Shown in pieces: positions 23,544 through 34,614 of a stretch of 64,000 bases of DNA (positions are counted from its first letter, which is position 1; every line of letters begins with the position of its first letter). The notes beneath the pieces were generated by a model. That model was not told where the DNA came from. It was given only the letters and a program-made list of their open reading frames with translations, and made no database searches. The stretch is from Microdochium bolleyi. Lineage: Eukaryota; Ascomycota; Sordariomycetes; Xylariales; Microdochiaceae. The stretch is from assembly GCA_001566295.1 (NCBI GenBank), contig KQ964256.1, positions 372,001 to 436,000 on the forward strand. Direction: 5' to 3'. The position numbers and the translations under genes were made by a program.

Positions 23544-26500
23544 GGCTGTTTACTGCCAAATGCGATGCATATGGTCGGTGGATGAGCTCTGCGAGGGTTG
23601 ACGAAAAGGCGGAAAATGGGCGGGCGTCTGGTGCTGCGGAGAGGCTGTTGGGAGACGGTGGTCGGCAGGGAGGCACGCCGCGCGGGTCTGGCGTCAATTG
23701 CACTCTATCCTTTGCTGGTAGGCGACCGAGCACGTTCGAGGAAGATGTCGGTGAAGCGAGTTGGAAGGTGTCGGATGTGAAGCTGCCTGGAAGGTCGCGG
23801 GGCGGGTTGAGAATGGAGAATCGGCGATTGGCTACCGAGGCAGGGGCTCTGACAATTTTCGGGGGAGAAGGCACGGCCGGCGTCGGTCATGCCGTGACAT
23901 AATAGTGGGTCACCACTGTCCCCTTCCGGAGCCCGAGTTCCGCTCCCAGCCACGTGGACTCCCAACGACATCAACCTTGGTGATCTGAGCCCAGAAGCAT
24001 GCTGGCTGACGCCCACTGGAACTTCCGACGTGGCGCATCAGACCCCGTCACAGCTCGGTGTATTGAATCGTTCTTGATGCACCCTCCTGGTCTGACTCCC
24101 ACGGTTGTGAATAGATCCCGTGGCAATTCCAGAATCTAGTGCAGCTACCCACCCCAAGCATCGAGTCAGCTGTATGTGAAGCGATTGATGAGAAATCAAG
24201 GCTTGCCGCCGATGTTGCTACTTATCCTCAATGATAAGATCACCGTACCAATACCCGCAGTGCGATGATTATGGACAGAATCTGGAGATAGAATACCTCG
24301 GCGATGCTATAAGGTGCCAGGCGAGGGCACATGGTGAAGACATCTATGCCATACGTTCAGATCTGGCTCATCTTATGCTTGAGGTGGAGTAGATCGTGGA
24401 AAGCGGCGACGATAACCTTGAGAATCTGGGCCTTGTAGGCTTGTTCTCGGACAAGGCGGCGCAGCCGTTTGTGTCTACGACACTGGAAATGACCTGGGGG
24501 TGTGCCTAGAAATTAGTATCGTAAAGAATGGAAGAGCTCTTATATCTACGGACTATTCTGAAGTATCTACGGAATGATGCGGCTGAATATAAATGATGAG
24601 ATGCTAGGACGTACATATAACTAAATTTGAGGGTCTGATGATCTCTACAATAACCACAAATACGCATGCTAGCCAGTAAAAAGACTCATTGTGCTGGTTG
24701 GAAAGTTCGTGACCACGTTTTCGTGCGGGGGAGGCCAAAGCGTACAACAGGGTGTTGAATCCTGCTCTGCAGGAGCAAATCATGTACGCATATTCTGTCT
24801 CTTTCTACTGCCCCGTTGCTGTCAACCGTCTAGCATTTTGATACTTGACGCCGGGGCCCTCTGGCGATATCCTATAGCCTTGACTTAATCCCTCACAACA
24901 TCTGAGAAACCCCTCAATAACAGCCAAGTATGCCAGCACCGGTGACAATTAAATCAGGGGAAGTTGGACCACCGAACGGAACATTGCTTCACGGGGTATT
25001 CCCATTACGGTGTCCTTTTTCCAAATAGACCTTCCAGTTTCGACAGCCATTAGGAAGACTTTCTCGGTTGCACGTTCCCGCCGTGACCTGATAAGTGGCG
25101 TTGCAAAAGAGCAACACTTGCCGCGATTTCTAGGAACAATGTCGGATGCAGGTGGGTCCTTCTCTTATGGTAAATATGACTAGCACACTCATGCCATGCC
25201 AGACATCCCGAGTTCCTCAGTCACTACGTGAACGTAACTCAGTACTTGACGGATCCATCGCCTAGTGCAATAAATAGCCTTAAACCTTCCGAGGACCTCC
25301 CAACATGACGGCCACACGCTATCACCGGCAGATACGCCGGCGCCAGCACCCCCGGAGGCTTCAGCGGCCAGGGTGCCTCATCAACAACAAAGTTTATCTA
25401 CCCCTCCGCCGGGCCGCCCCGTCAACGGAACCTTAAATCGGCCACCCGCTATGACTTTGTAGAAGCACGCGTTGCATAGCTGGCCATAGCATGGGAACAG
25501 ACAATCGTTGGTTATATAGCCTGCGAGGGCAAGGTGTCTCACGGTCTTCATAGAGAAGATGGTAAGCCCGTGTTCTCAATTGTGCTCCCGTGACGTGGTA
25601 TTCCAGACATGTGATGTGTACTCCATCGTGTGAAGCGGCTAAAGCGAGATTGCACCGAGATACCCTGAATAATACCATGATAAAGGTGGGAAGGACAATG
25701 TCTCCTTGATAATTGAGCATGATCTTGGGGGGTGGAGGATGGTTGGGTGTGAAGAGCATGTTGCGGGTCGCAGCTCGTATATGGCTGGAGCTATTGTGCG
25801 GTAGTGTCGGAATTAGGCAATTTGGTCGCGGCAGTCCGCGACCTCTACGAACAGAAACAACCAGATAGCGTGCATGCGGCCCCTAGACGTTCAAAGAGAG
25901 CCTTTTAATACTCTGGACGTGTATGACCTCAATGCATGCATATATAGCACGAGACTGGTCAATATGCTCAATCGTAGACGTCGACTTCGACAACCTTGGG
26001 GTTCTGAGCACCTTGGGAGTGTCCGTTTGTAGATCTAGAGACACGAAATTCAAATGTGCAGTGAACCAGATGTTCACATAACCCTATTGAATCTGTGTTA
26101 TAAGGGTCTAGAGTTGGGTTGGCCGAGTTTGGCTTTGAGACTGAGTGTGCACACGGCACGAACGGTACGAGTTTATGAATGCGTGCATGCATGTGATTGC
26201 CACAATACTACACCCTCGTCATCGGGCCACCGGTGGGCCCTTCGGCTGATGTTCTGGGGCTGTCTGCCCATGCCGGGCACACAGGACGTGATTCAGGGTG
26301 CTGTTGGTGCATTGGTCTTGCATGAACAAGGGGACCCATACAAGACCCATGCGCAGAGATTGACCATGCGAGAGGCAGGGCTTCGTATGTGTGCCCCCCG
26401 AGCTCTGCGGCGCTAGCCCTCCAAGCGAGCGATGTGTCCGACACCGGATGCGACACTGTCGTCACCTGCCTGAGAGGATCGACCGAGGGGCCTGCCGCTG

Positions 26501-26572
26501 GCCAATGAGAGCGTGTGCGCCGTGCCCAAGAATGGGGGCAGAGTGGAGAAGGGAGCGTGGGCTGCCGAGTTT

Positions 26573-26605
26573 TTATCTAATCTGATCAGGCCGATCTAAT
26601 CTGAT
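26573..26605. promoter_or_regulatory. GATA-type motif cluster with a duplicated 12-mer
   Basis: The 12-mer ATCTAATCTGAT occurs twice (26575-26586 and 26594-26605). The left copy overlaps TTATCT, whose complement AGATAA is a GATA-factor core. This lies about 0.83 kb upstream of the NRPS start. It resembles a split version of the iron-regulator site found nearer the gene. Assignment as a regulatory site is inference. Confidence 0.35.
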
Positions 26606-27113
26606 GCGGCAGGGGGGACGACAAATTTGACACCTGCCCCTCCTGCTCATTCCGTCTCGCCTCGGCCTGGTCACGGGGCTCGGCTCAGGGAGAGAACCGG
26701 CGATCCTTCATACGAGGGACACGCGAGCGACAGTCGCGCATGCTGGTACGGAAAACCTCGTAGGTGGCAGCAAGGGCACGGCGACTTCGACTTGGCGCGG
26801 ATATTGCTCATCCGCAGTGTTACATCAGCCCCATGACATTTCCCCAAAAGCCAACACGGCAGTGTGCCTGCCGCCGAGATGGCACAATGCGGCCAAGCCA
26901 AGACCCGCTGCCCAGTTGCCCACAGAAGAGACGAACGGCCCATGTGCGTCACAGCGCCACTGGGAGCACTGCAGCAGGCTGAGTCCCTGCAGCCACGCTC
27001 GCCGCGGCCGACTCGTCGAAGCAGAGTGGGTGAGCGAGCACATGCCGGGCCCACTCTGCGCAGAAACGGCGCGGGCAAGCGTTGCGCCGGACTGATCAGA
27101 CTCCTCTTCTGAG

Positions 27114-27122
27114 TTATCTGAT
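27114..27122 (-). promoter_or_regulatory. Exact ATCWGATAA site (SreA/Urbs1/SRE-type iron GATA factor)
   Basis: The plus strand reads TTATCTGAT, the exact complement of ATCAGATAA. This matches the extended consensus of fungal GATA repressors that turn off siderophore genes in high iron. It lies about 308 bases upstream of the NRPS start codon. One nine-base match can arise by chance, but its position before a siderophore-type NRPS is suggestive. Confidence 0.5.
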
Positions 27123-27429
27123 CCGCGCAGAGTGGCACCCATCCCACCCATGCCGCCGACTTTGTCCGTACGCTAAGCAGCATCGGGTTTCATCCCACGT
27201 CTCCATCGACACGGCACACGGGATGGGGCTTGCCTGTCGCCCGCTGGGCCGTCGTGGCCGCCGCTGTCGGCACTGGCCTGTGGCAGCTCTCGTAAAACCA
27301 GGGCGGTGGTCCGCTCATCGTTGAGTTCGTCTGTTCAGTCTCCGCTTCTTTCTCTTGGTGTAGGAGTCGAAGAACACTCTTTGTTTCGATCACCAACATC
27401 AGCACATCCTCCAGCATACACCTGACGTC

Positions 27430-30400
27430 ATGGCGTCACCAGCAACTTCAGCAGAGCTGCCTGCTACACAGTACAACGCACATCACCATGCTCAGACCCA
27501 AGTACACACAGACGAAGGCGCTGCCAGCAGCAAGGCCTCTACACCGCCGACAGAGTTCGAAGAAGAGACGATCTCCCTAGACGACCTCGTCCAAATATGG
27601 AACTGGAATACCCCCGTCCCGGAAAACATCGCCACGTGCATGCAGGACTACATCTCAGAGCAGGCACGCAAAGAACCGTTACGGCAGGCCATCAACTCGT
27701 GGGACGGCGACTTTACCTACCATGATGTCGACCACAAGTCCAGCTTACTGGCCTCGCATCTCGTCTCTGCCGGTGTGCAGCCAGGTGTCAATGTGCCGCT
27801 GCTATTTGAGAAGTCTCGATGGACAAGCGTCGCCGTTCTTGCCGTCATGAAGGCTGGTGGCACATTTGCGCTGATGGACCCAAGCCAACCCGAAGGACGG
27901 CTCAGCACAATCGTCGAGCAGACTGGCGCGTCAATAATTCTCACTTCAGAGCTCCAGGCAGAGTTCGGCACACGAATAGCACCCGGAGCGAAGCACATTC
28001 TCGTCTCGGAACAGCGCTTCGACAACTACGAGACAACCTCGCCGCTGCCAACAGTCCCGCCAAGCACAAACCTCTACATCCAGTTTACGTCGGGGAGCAC
28101 AGGCAAGCCCAAGGGCGTCGTCATCACACATGAGAACTTCACGAGTGGCGCGATACCACGGGGCGATATCGTCGGCTACCGCCCACACTCGCGCGTGCTC
28201 GACTTTGCCTCGTACGCCTTTGATGTCTGCATCGACTGCATGCTGTGCACCTTAGCGGTCGGCGGCTGCCTCTGCATCCCATCCGAGGCCGAGCGGATCA
28301 ACGATCTCAGCGGTGCGATCCGGCGCATGAACATCAACCTGGCGGCCATGACCCCGTCCGTGGCCCGCGTGTTGGACGCCGACATCATTCCGTCGCTCGA
28401 GGTTCTTGGACTGGGTGGCGAGGCTATCTCGGCAGGCGATGCTGCGGCCTGGAGCCGGACCACGAAAGTCATCAATGCATATGGACCATCAGAGTGCACA
28501 GTAGGTTGCGCCGTCAACGGTGACGTCGGCTCAGAAAGCACAAAGACGCAGGTAAGCATTGGACGGGGCGTCGGTGCGTCGATATGGATCGTCGACCCCG
28601 CCGACCATGACCGACTGGTCCCCGTGGGTGCCGTCGGTGAGCTTCTGGTCGAGGGCCCAATCGTCGGGCCAGGATACCTGGGCGAGCCAGAGAAGACCGC
28701 CGCAGTTTTCATCAATGACCCAAGGTGGCTGTCTGCGGGCAGCCCTCAGCATGATGGTCGCAAGGGTCGTCTGTACAAGACGGGCGACCTGGTTCGGTAT
28801 GACCCGGACGGCACCATTGTCTTTGTCGGCAGAGGCGATCAGCAGGTCAAGCTGCGAGGTCAGCGGATCGAGCTTGCCGAGATTGAACATCACATGCGCG
28901 AGAACCTGCCTCCGGAGACCCGAGTCGTCGCAGAAGTCATCAAGCCGGGAGGTGGATTGGGAGAGCCGACTCTGGTCGCATTTGTGGCGGAGCGTGCTGG
29001 CCTGGTCGGCGAGCAAGATGTGCTGCTCGGGTCCTCTTTGTCCACGTCAGTCCAGGATGCTCTGGGCCAAATAACGCCTCGCCTCGCCGCGCACCTCCCC
29101 ATCTACATGGTCCCCGCCGCATTTATCCCCCTGAAGATCATGCCGCAGCTGGTTTCCGCAAAGACGGACCGCAAACGCCTCCGCGAGCTCGGTGCGACGC
29201 TGAACCGGAAGGATATCGCCGGGTTCGCAGCGCTCTCAGTCGAGCGCAAGGAGCCGAGCACACCAATGGAGAAACAGCTCGCTGCGTTATGGACGCAGGT
29301 TCTAGGATCCGACATCAACGTCGGCGCCCACGACAACTTCTTTGTTGTAGGCGGTGACTCGCTGCGTGCCATGAAGCTGGTGGCCGCGGCGAGGACTGCC
29401 GGTATCTGCCTGTCGGTTGCCGACATCTTGATGCATCCAGTGCTCTCCGAGATGGCCCTGGTGAGCAAAGTCGACTCGTCTGAGCCCATTTACGAGGTGC
29501 CTCCGTTTTCTCTCCTGAAATCCAGCTGGAGCGAGAAAGCGGCTCGAGAAGAATGTGCCGAGCACTGCGGCATCGAGCCTTCCGTGATCGAAGATATCTA
29601 CCCTTGCACGCCCCTCCAGGAAGCCCTGATGGCCTTGTCGGCTAAGGTCACTGAAGCATACGTCGCCCAGCGTGTTGTCGAGCTGCCGAGCCAGCAGACA
29701 GCCTTGAGGCTGCGCGAAGCCTTCCGAAGCGCCGCAAAGACTTCGCCAATCTTGAGAACTCGCATCATCCAAGTGCCAGGTCAAGGCCTACTCCAGGTCG
29801 TTGTCAAAGATGACTTCCATTGCACTGATCTCCCTGGGGGTAGCCTTAGCGAGTATCTCGCCGCAGACCGCGCGGAGCCAGTAGAGCTTGGCAAGCCCCT
29901 CATCCGGTACGGCGTGGTGACAGATGAAACCTCGACAGGGAAGTCGCATTTCGCGCTGACCATGCACCACGCGCTGTACGATGGGTGGTGCATGCCCCTG
30001 ATCGTGGACCGCGTCAACCGAGCATACAACAACCTCTCGACCACACGACCCGCCGAGTTCAAGCATTTCATCAAATTCCTCGGCGAGGGCGAGGCCGATG
30101 CCTCCGCCACGTACTGGCGCGAGCGACTAGCCGGAGCAGTCGCCGAACAGTTCCCACCGCTGCCATACAAGAGCTACCAGCAGAAGGCCGACTCTCTGCT
30201 CGAGCACTACGTGCAGATCCCCTCAGCCCGGCCCGCCTCTGGGACTACAATAGCTACGATTATCCGCGGAGCCTGGGCGCTGCTAGTGTCACAGTACATG
30301 GGCTCGGACGACGTCGTGTTCGGCGAGACGCTGACCGGCCGCAACGCGCCGGTCCCGGGCGTGGACGAGATCGAGGGCCCGATGATTGCGACCGTGCCGG

Positions 30401-33093
30401 TGAGGGTCGGTGTCGACCCAGCGGTATCGGTCAAGGCGTATCTAAAGGAGATCCACGAGCAGTCTATCGCCGCGATTCCGCATGAGCACTTTGGGCTGCA
30501 GCATATCAGGCGACTGAGCCCGGATGCGCGGGAGGCGTGCGAGCTGCGGACTGGTCTCGTGCTGCACCCGAGCACGGGTGGCTCCGAGGAACCCGATGCT
30601 GGGCCAACCTCCGAGGAGTCAGGACTGACCCACGTCTTCCCTTTCTTCAAGACCGCCCCCAAGATGGCCGAGAATCTGAACCCAGCGGACGGCTTCGTGC
30701 CCGCCGGCGACGACGAGGCCGCACAAGAGGCCCTCAAGTTCAACACCTACGCTTTGATGCTTGTGTGCTCGCTCGACCCGCAGGGGTTCCTGATCATGGC
30801 GAGCTTTGACTCCCAGATGGTGCCAAGCCCTCAGCTGGAAAAGATGCTGAAGAAGCTCGGAAAGATAGCACAGGCGCTTTGTGCGCAGCCTGATGCGAGT
30901 GTCGGCAGTCTGAGGTTTGTCGATGAAGGCGAAGTCGAAGAGCTGGCGGCCCTGGGCGAGACCGGCGCGTGCAGTCTCGTCAGTGCAAATTCTGATCTTA
31001 TCCTCGGTACGGATGTCACTGTCACCAGGGCGTGGATTGTAAACCCGAGTGACGTCGACAACCTCGTGCCGGCTGGGGCGGTCGGCGAGCTACTCGTCCA
31101 ATGCAGAGGCGCCGTTACGACACCGCCATCCCTCACAGCCATATCACAACCGGCTTGGCTCAAGACCAACGACGTTGACGACAGCCAGCTCTTCCGCACG
31201 AAGCGCCTCGCGAAGTTTGACAGTGATGGCAAGATTATCCTGGTCAACAGGACCATCACACCCGCGTCCGTTACACCGGCAAAGACCAGGAAATCAGTGG
31301 TCTCGGCGACGTCTGCCAAGCAGCGCACCCTGCGCGCCGCGTGGAGCCGCATCATTGGCGTGGGCGAGGACGAGATAAGCCTCGAGGACAGCTTCTTCCA
31401 GCTGGGCGGCGACTCGATCGCGGCGATGAAGCTCGTCTCGGAACTCCGCGCCACGGGTCTGAAGCTGACAGTCGGCAAGATCTTCAAGCACCGCACGCTG
31501 TACGACATGGCGGACGTGTGCAAAGAGATCAAGACCGCTGCCAGCGGCACTAACAAGGCTTCCGCGGCGGAGCTGGCTGCCAGCGAGGACGCCGATAAGC
31601 CCATTGTCCCGTTCTCCCTCCTCCCGACGCCCAACAAGGCCATGTTCATCCGCGAGACGATTGAGCCGCTCCTCTCCACAAAGGTCAGATCCGCGGGCAT
31701 GATCACCGACGTCTATCCTACACGCCCACTACAGCACGTCGCGGTTCGCGGCACCGCGCTGATGCCGCGGTACTCGTCGCGCTACGAGCTGTTCCACTTC
31801 ACTGGCGCCGTCGATGAGAGCCAGCTGTTCCGAGCGTGCCGGAGCCTCGTGGCGCGCAACGAGATCCTGCGGACCGTCTTCGTCGAGCACGAGAGCGCAT
31901 GCTACGGCGTGGTCCTCGAGCACCTCGACGTTGCGATTGACGAGTACGACGTCGAGGGCAAGGTCGACAAGTTCGCGCGCAAGCTGTGCGACATGGATGT
32001 GCAGGTCCGGCTGCCGATGGGGAGCAGATTCGTCAAGTTCTTCTTCGTCCGGGGCTGGGACGGCGCAGAGCCGCAGGCCAAGTCGTGCCTCGCGATGCGC
32101 ATCTCGCACTCCCAGTACGACGAGATCTGCCTCGTGCCGCTCATCCGGCAGCTCGGCGCGCTGTACGAGGGCGACCTGGCCGCCGTCGTACCGTCGGTCC
32201 CGTTCTCGCAGTTCGTGTACCACACCGTGAACAAGTGCATCCCGCGCAGCACGCCGTACTGGTCTGACCTGCTCGGCGGCGCGCAGCTGAGCGTGCTCCG
32301 TCCGACCAACCTCCCGGCACTGACGTGCAAGATCCCGGGGGACATCACGCGCACGGTCGACATCTCGGCGCGGAACCACGACGTCACCGTCGCGACGCTG
32401 CCGACCGCCGCGTGGGCGCTCGTCTTTGCCCGGCGCCTCGCTGCCACTACCGCCTCTGGTGGCGGCAGCAGGAAGCGGCCGGACGTCACGTTCGGCGAGG
32501 TCGTCAGCGGGCGCAACACCGACATGCCGGGCCCCAGCGGCGCGGATGCCGTAATGGGCCCGACGTGGCAGTACATCCCCGTGCGCGTGGCCTTCCAAGA
32601 GGGCTGGACGGGCGCGGACCTGCTGCAGTACGTGCAGCACCAGCATGTCGCCAGCGCGGAGCACCAGGGCATGGGTCTCGGGGAGATCATCCGGGCCGGC
32701 TGCTTCGGTCCCGACTTCCAGATCGACGAGGCCAAGGGCAAGAGCGGACCGGAGGGGGACTACTGGTTCGACACGGTGGTGCATCAGGACGTCGAGCATG
32801 TCGAAGAGATGTCCTTCGGCAGCAGTGGTGCTGGTCGTGGGGACGGTGTTGGTGCAAGTGGGAAGGAAGGGCCCGGAGGCATCGCCGAGTGCCGCCTCGA
32901 GACGGTCTACCCGCACTATGAGCCCCTGCGGGAGTGGAAGATCCAGGCGTTCGTCGCCAAGGACGGGCAGTCGCTCATGTTCGAGGTCGTCACGTTCCGC
33001 GACTGGCTGCCCGTCGCGCACGAGCTGCTGGACGAGCTGGAGGGCGCGATGGCCGAGCTGGTGGGGAGGCCCGGGGAGGTGTTGCGCTTCTGA
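27430..33093 (+). CDS. Nonribosomal peptide synthetase, A-T-C-(A remnant)-T-C, siderophore-synthetase-like
   Basis: This intronless gene encodes 1,887 residues. The adenylation domain (about 50-590) is complete: A3 FTSGSTGKPKG from 219, A4 FASYAFDVCI with the amino-acid-binding Asp, A5 NAYGPSE, A7 YKTGDLVRYDPDG, A8 GRGDQQVKLRGQRIE, A10 near 557. Carrier domain 1 has GGDS with Ser644. Condensation domain 1 has H846-H847-xxx-D851-G852. Residues about 1195-1280 are a remnant of a second A domain: VPAGAVGELLV and a block aligning with A7-A8, but with TGD changed to TKR and A1-A5 absent. Carrier domain 2 has GGDS with Ser1329. The terminal condensation domain has S1559-H1560-xxx-D1564-E1565, keeping the catalytic His. 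There is no thioesterase, so the last C domain probably releases or cyclises the product. The plan matches the SidD/NPS6 type that joins hydroxyornithine-derived units; the iron-GATA site agrees. Product assignment is inference. Confidence 0.9.
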   Translation: MASPATSAELPATQYNAHHHAQTQVHTDEGAASSKASTPPTEFEEETISLDDLVQIWNWNTPVPENIATCMQDYISEQARKEPLRQAINSWDGDFTYHDVDHKSSLLASHLVSAGVQPGVNVPLLFEKSRWTSVAVLAVMKAGGTFALMDPSQPEGRLSTIVEQTGASIILTSELQAEFGTRIAPGAKHILVSEQRFDNYETTSPLPTVPPSTNLYIQFTSGSTGKPKGVVITHENFTSGAIPRGDIVGYRPHSRVLDFASYAFDVCIDCMLCTLAVGGCLCIPSEAERINDLSGAIRRMNINLAAMTPSVARVLDADIIPSLEVLGLGGEAISAGDAAAWSRTTKVINAYGPSECTVGCAVNGDVGSESTKTQVSIGRGVGASIWIVDPADHDRLVPVGAVGELLVEGPIVGPGYLGEPEKTAAVFINDPRWLSAGSPQHDGRKGRLYKTGDLVRYDPDGTIVFVGRGDQQVKLRGQRIELAEIEHHMRENLPPETRVVAEVIKPGGGLGEPTLVAFVAERAGLVGEQDVLLGSSLSTSVQDALGQITPRLAAHLPIYMVPAAFIPLKIMPQLVSAKTDRKRLRELGATLNRKDIAGFAALSVERKEPSTPMEKQLAALWTQVLGSDINVGAHDNFFVVGGDSLRAMKLVAAARTAGICLSVADILMHPVLSEMALVSKVDSSEPIYEVPPFSLLKSSWSEKAAREECAEHCGIEPSVIEDIYPCTPLQEALMALSAKVTEAYVAQRVVELPSQQTALRLREAFRSAAKTSPILRTRIIQVPGQGLLQVVVKDDFHCTDLPGGSLSEYLAADRAEPVELGKPLIRYGVVTDETSTGKSHFALTMHHALYDGWCMPLIVDRVNRAYNNLSTTRPAEFKHFIKFLGEGEADASATYWRERLAGAVAEQFPPLPYKSYQQKADSLLEHYVQIPSARPASGTTIATIIRGAWALLVSQYMGSDDVVFGETLTGRNAPVPGVDEIEGPMIATVPVRVGVDPAVSVKAYLKEIHEQSIAAIPHEHFGLQHIRRLSPDAREACELRTGLVLHPSTGGSEEPDAGPTSEESGLTHVFPFFKTAPKMAENLNPADGFVPAGDDEAAQEALKFNTYALMLVCSLDPQGFLIMASFDSQMVPSPQLEKMLKKLGKIAQALCAQPDASVGSLRFVDEGEVEELAALGETGACSLVSANSDLILGTDVTVTRAWIVNPSDVDNLVPAGAVGELLVQCRGAVTTPPSLTAISQPAWLKTNDVDDSQLFRTKRLAKFDSDGKIILVNRTITPASVTPAKTRKSVVSATSAKQRTLRAAWSRIIGVGEDEISLEDSFFQLGGDSIAAMKLVSELRATGLKLTVGKIFKHRTLYDMADVCKEIKTAASGTNKASAAELAASEDADKPIVPFSLLPTPNKAMFIRETIEPLLSTKVRSAGMITDVYPTRPLQHVAVRGTALMPRYSSRYELFHFTGAVDESQLFRACRSLVARNEILRTVFVEHESACYGVVLEHLDVAIDEYDVEGKVDKFARKLCDMDVQVRLPMGSRFVKFFFVRGWDGAEPQAKSCLAMRISHSQYDEICLVPLIRQLGALYEGDLAAVVPSVPFSQFVYHTVNKCIPRSTPYWSDLLGGAQLSVLRPTNLPALTCKIPGDITRTVDISARNHDVTVATLPTAAWALVFARRLAATTASGGGSRKRPDVTFGEVVSGRNTDMPGPSGADAVMGPTWQYIPVRVAFQEGWTGADLLQYVQHQHVASAEHQGMGLGEIIRAGCFGPDFQIDEAKGKSGPEGDYWFDTVVHQDVEHVEEMSFGSSGAGRGDGVGASGKEGPGGIAECRLETVYPHYEPLREWKIQAFVAKDGQSLMFEVVTFRDWLPVAHELLDELEGAMAELVGRPGEVLRF

Positions 33094-34614
33094 GAATCCG
33101 AGGGCTGAGTAAGATGATGGTTGAGGACGTGGTCGTGGATGCGAGTTTACCTGCATGTGCGATTGTCTTCTGGCACAATGATCTCATTCCTCATTTCATC
33201 TCTAATCAAATTTCTTTGTGTACGGCATTCTACTCTAGCATACTACTACTGCATTTGATCTCTGGTTATTGCACATTTCGGCCCCCTGGTCCGTGTGTGA
33301 AAGTCCTTCTCGGTATGGCTGAACGAGGGCCGAGGCTCCGTGAACATGGAAACACAGTGCAGCTGTACTGAGACCTCTGTGAGAAGGAAGTGGTAGGAAA
33401 GGTACTTAATTTGCGCACTCAATGTCTGCTTTTCATTCCCGTTTCACTGTTTTCCCCTTGTTCTCAACTTCTCTCATCCACACTTCCTCGGGCGGGCCGC
33501 GTCTCGCGGTAGGATCAACACCAGCAGGCCGTTGTTGTAAGCTACCTGTGACCAGGCCCGGATTGACCAGGGTACAAAGCGGCTGATAAGGTTCTTTCAT
33601 TGTTGAACGGCGCTAGAACCCAAGCCCAGGCTCTGGAACACTCGGGTTGATGCCCAGATAAGGTTTCGTACCGTGTCGTTTCCACCGGGCCCGCCTAGCC
33701 TCTTTGCCATTTTCGGAAAAGGAAAGTGCTCAGCAATTAAGCGTAGGGTAATAAGTCCCAGGCATCCACTACCAAGGTATACGTGCGGGCACACCGACTG
33801 CGGGCGCACTAGTTGTTTGGTGGCTGAAGAGCTTCTCTCCGGCTTTTCCCATCTTGCGGCGCTTCCCCCCCGCACGAATCCACCTCCACTGAAGGCGCGC
33901 TCTGTAGGGCGCCCCCAGCAAGGCCCGTTTCCCCAACTTGGGATTGTTCTTCCCCCGCACGATAACCACAACTCCGCGGGGAAAGGGCCCGAATTTCCAA
34001 CTCGCGGGAGAGAGACTCGTGGCTTTTCTCCTGTACTGGGACAGGCTCTAGCTGTTTGTCTCCTGTGTGCTGTGGCGATCTTGATGGAATGCTGGGCTGG
34101 TGCGAGCAGGCGGACCGTTGCACCCTCCCGTACGCAACCCAGTCCTCGACAGGTTTACTTGCGGCAAGCAACCCGTAGCCCGACGGCGGTCTATGAGGAG
34201 ATTCCCGATATCCAGAAACGGGCCTTTCTCTGCATGCCTTGCCGCACGACAGATTCGCCTCGCAATCTTCAACCCTTGGAATGTTGCTGCGGCAGGCCAA
34301 ATCGCAGACAAAGACCATCCGTCGTTGGCGAGCATGCCGAACTTTGACCTGATATCTTGCCCACAGCTTGGAGAGCTGGCTTCCGGCTCATCGAAAGCCG
34401 GTGTTGACATCACGGACTGTGAAGAAGCTAGCGAAAAATGATTTCCAGAAATCCAAGACGCGGGCACAGCCAGGTTTCGATGGCTCTCCCTCACGTCGGG
34501 AAGACGCTGCCCGGCCCGCATGCCTGCCTCACTTCACACGTCTCTTGATGACAATCTCCCTAGGTGACATCTGTCACGACTTCTCCAGACTGTTTCTCGT
34601 GACAATCACTTAAA

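Larger units (their letters stand above)
23544..27429. other. Long intergenic region upstream of SulP and NRPS genes
   Basis: This 3.9 kb divergent interval contains no convincing gene. About 24100-26200 is noticeably AT-rich compared with the coding regions and could include decayed repeat DNA. The right third becomes GC-rich and carries the NRPS promoter, including GATA-type motifs listed separately and a CCAAT at 26502-26506. Confidence 0.55.

Noticed and set aside
31729..33156. 475-codon open frame antisense to the NRPS
   Set aside because: It mirrors GC-rich NRPS codons, has no family motifs and is fully explained by the plus-strand gene.
33673..34347. 224-codon plus-strand frame after the NRPS
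   Set aside because: Composition is not protein-like and no homologous family could be recognised.
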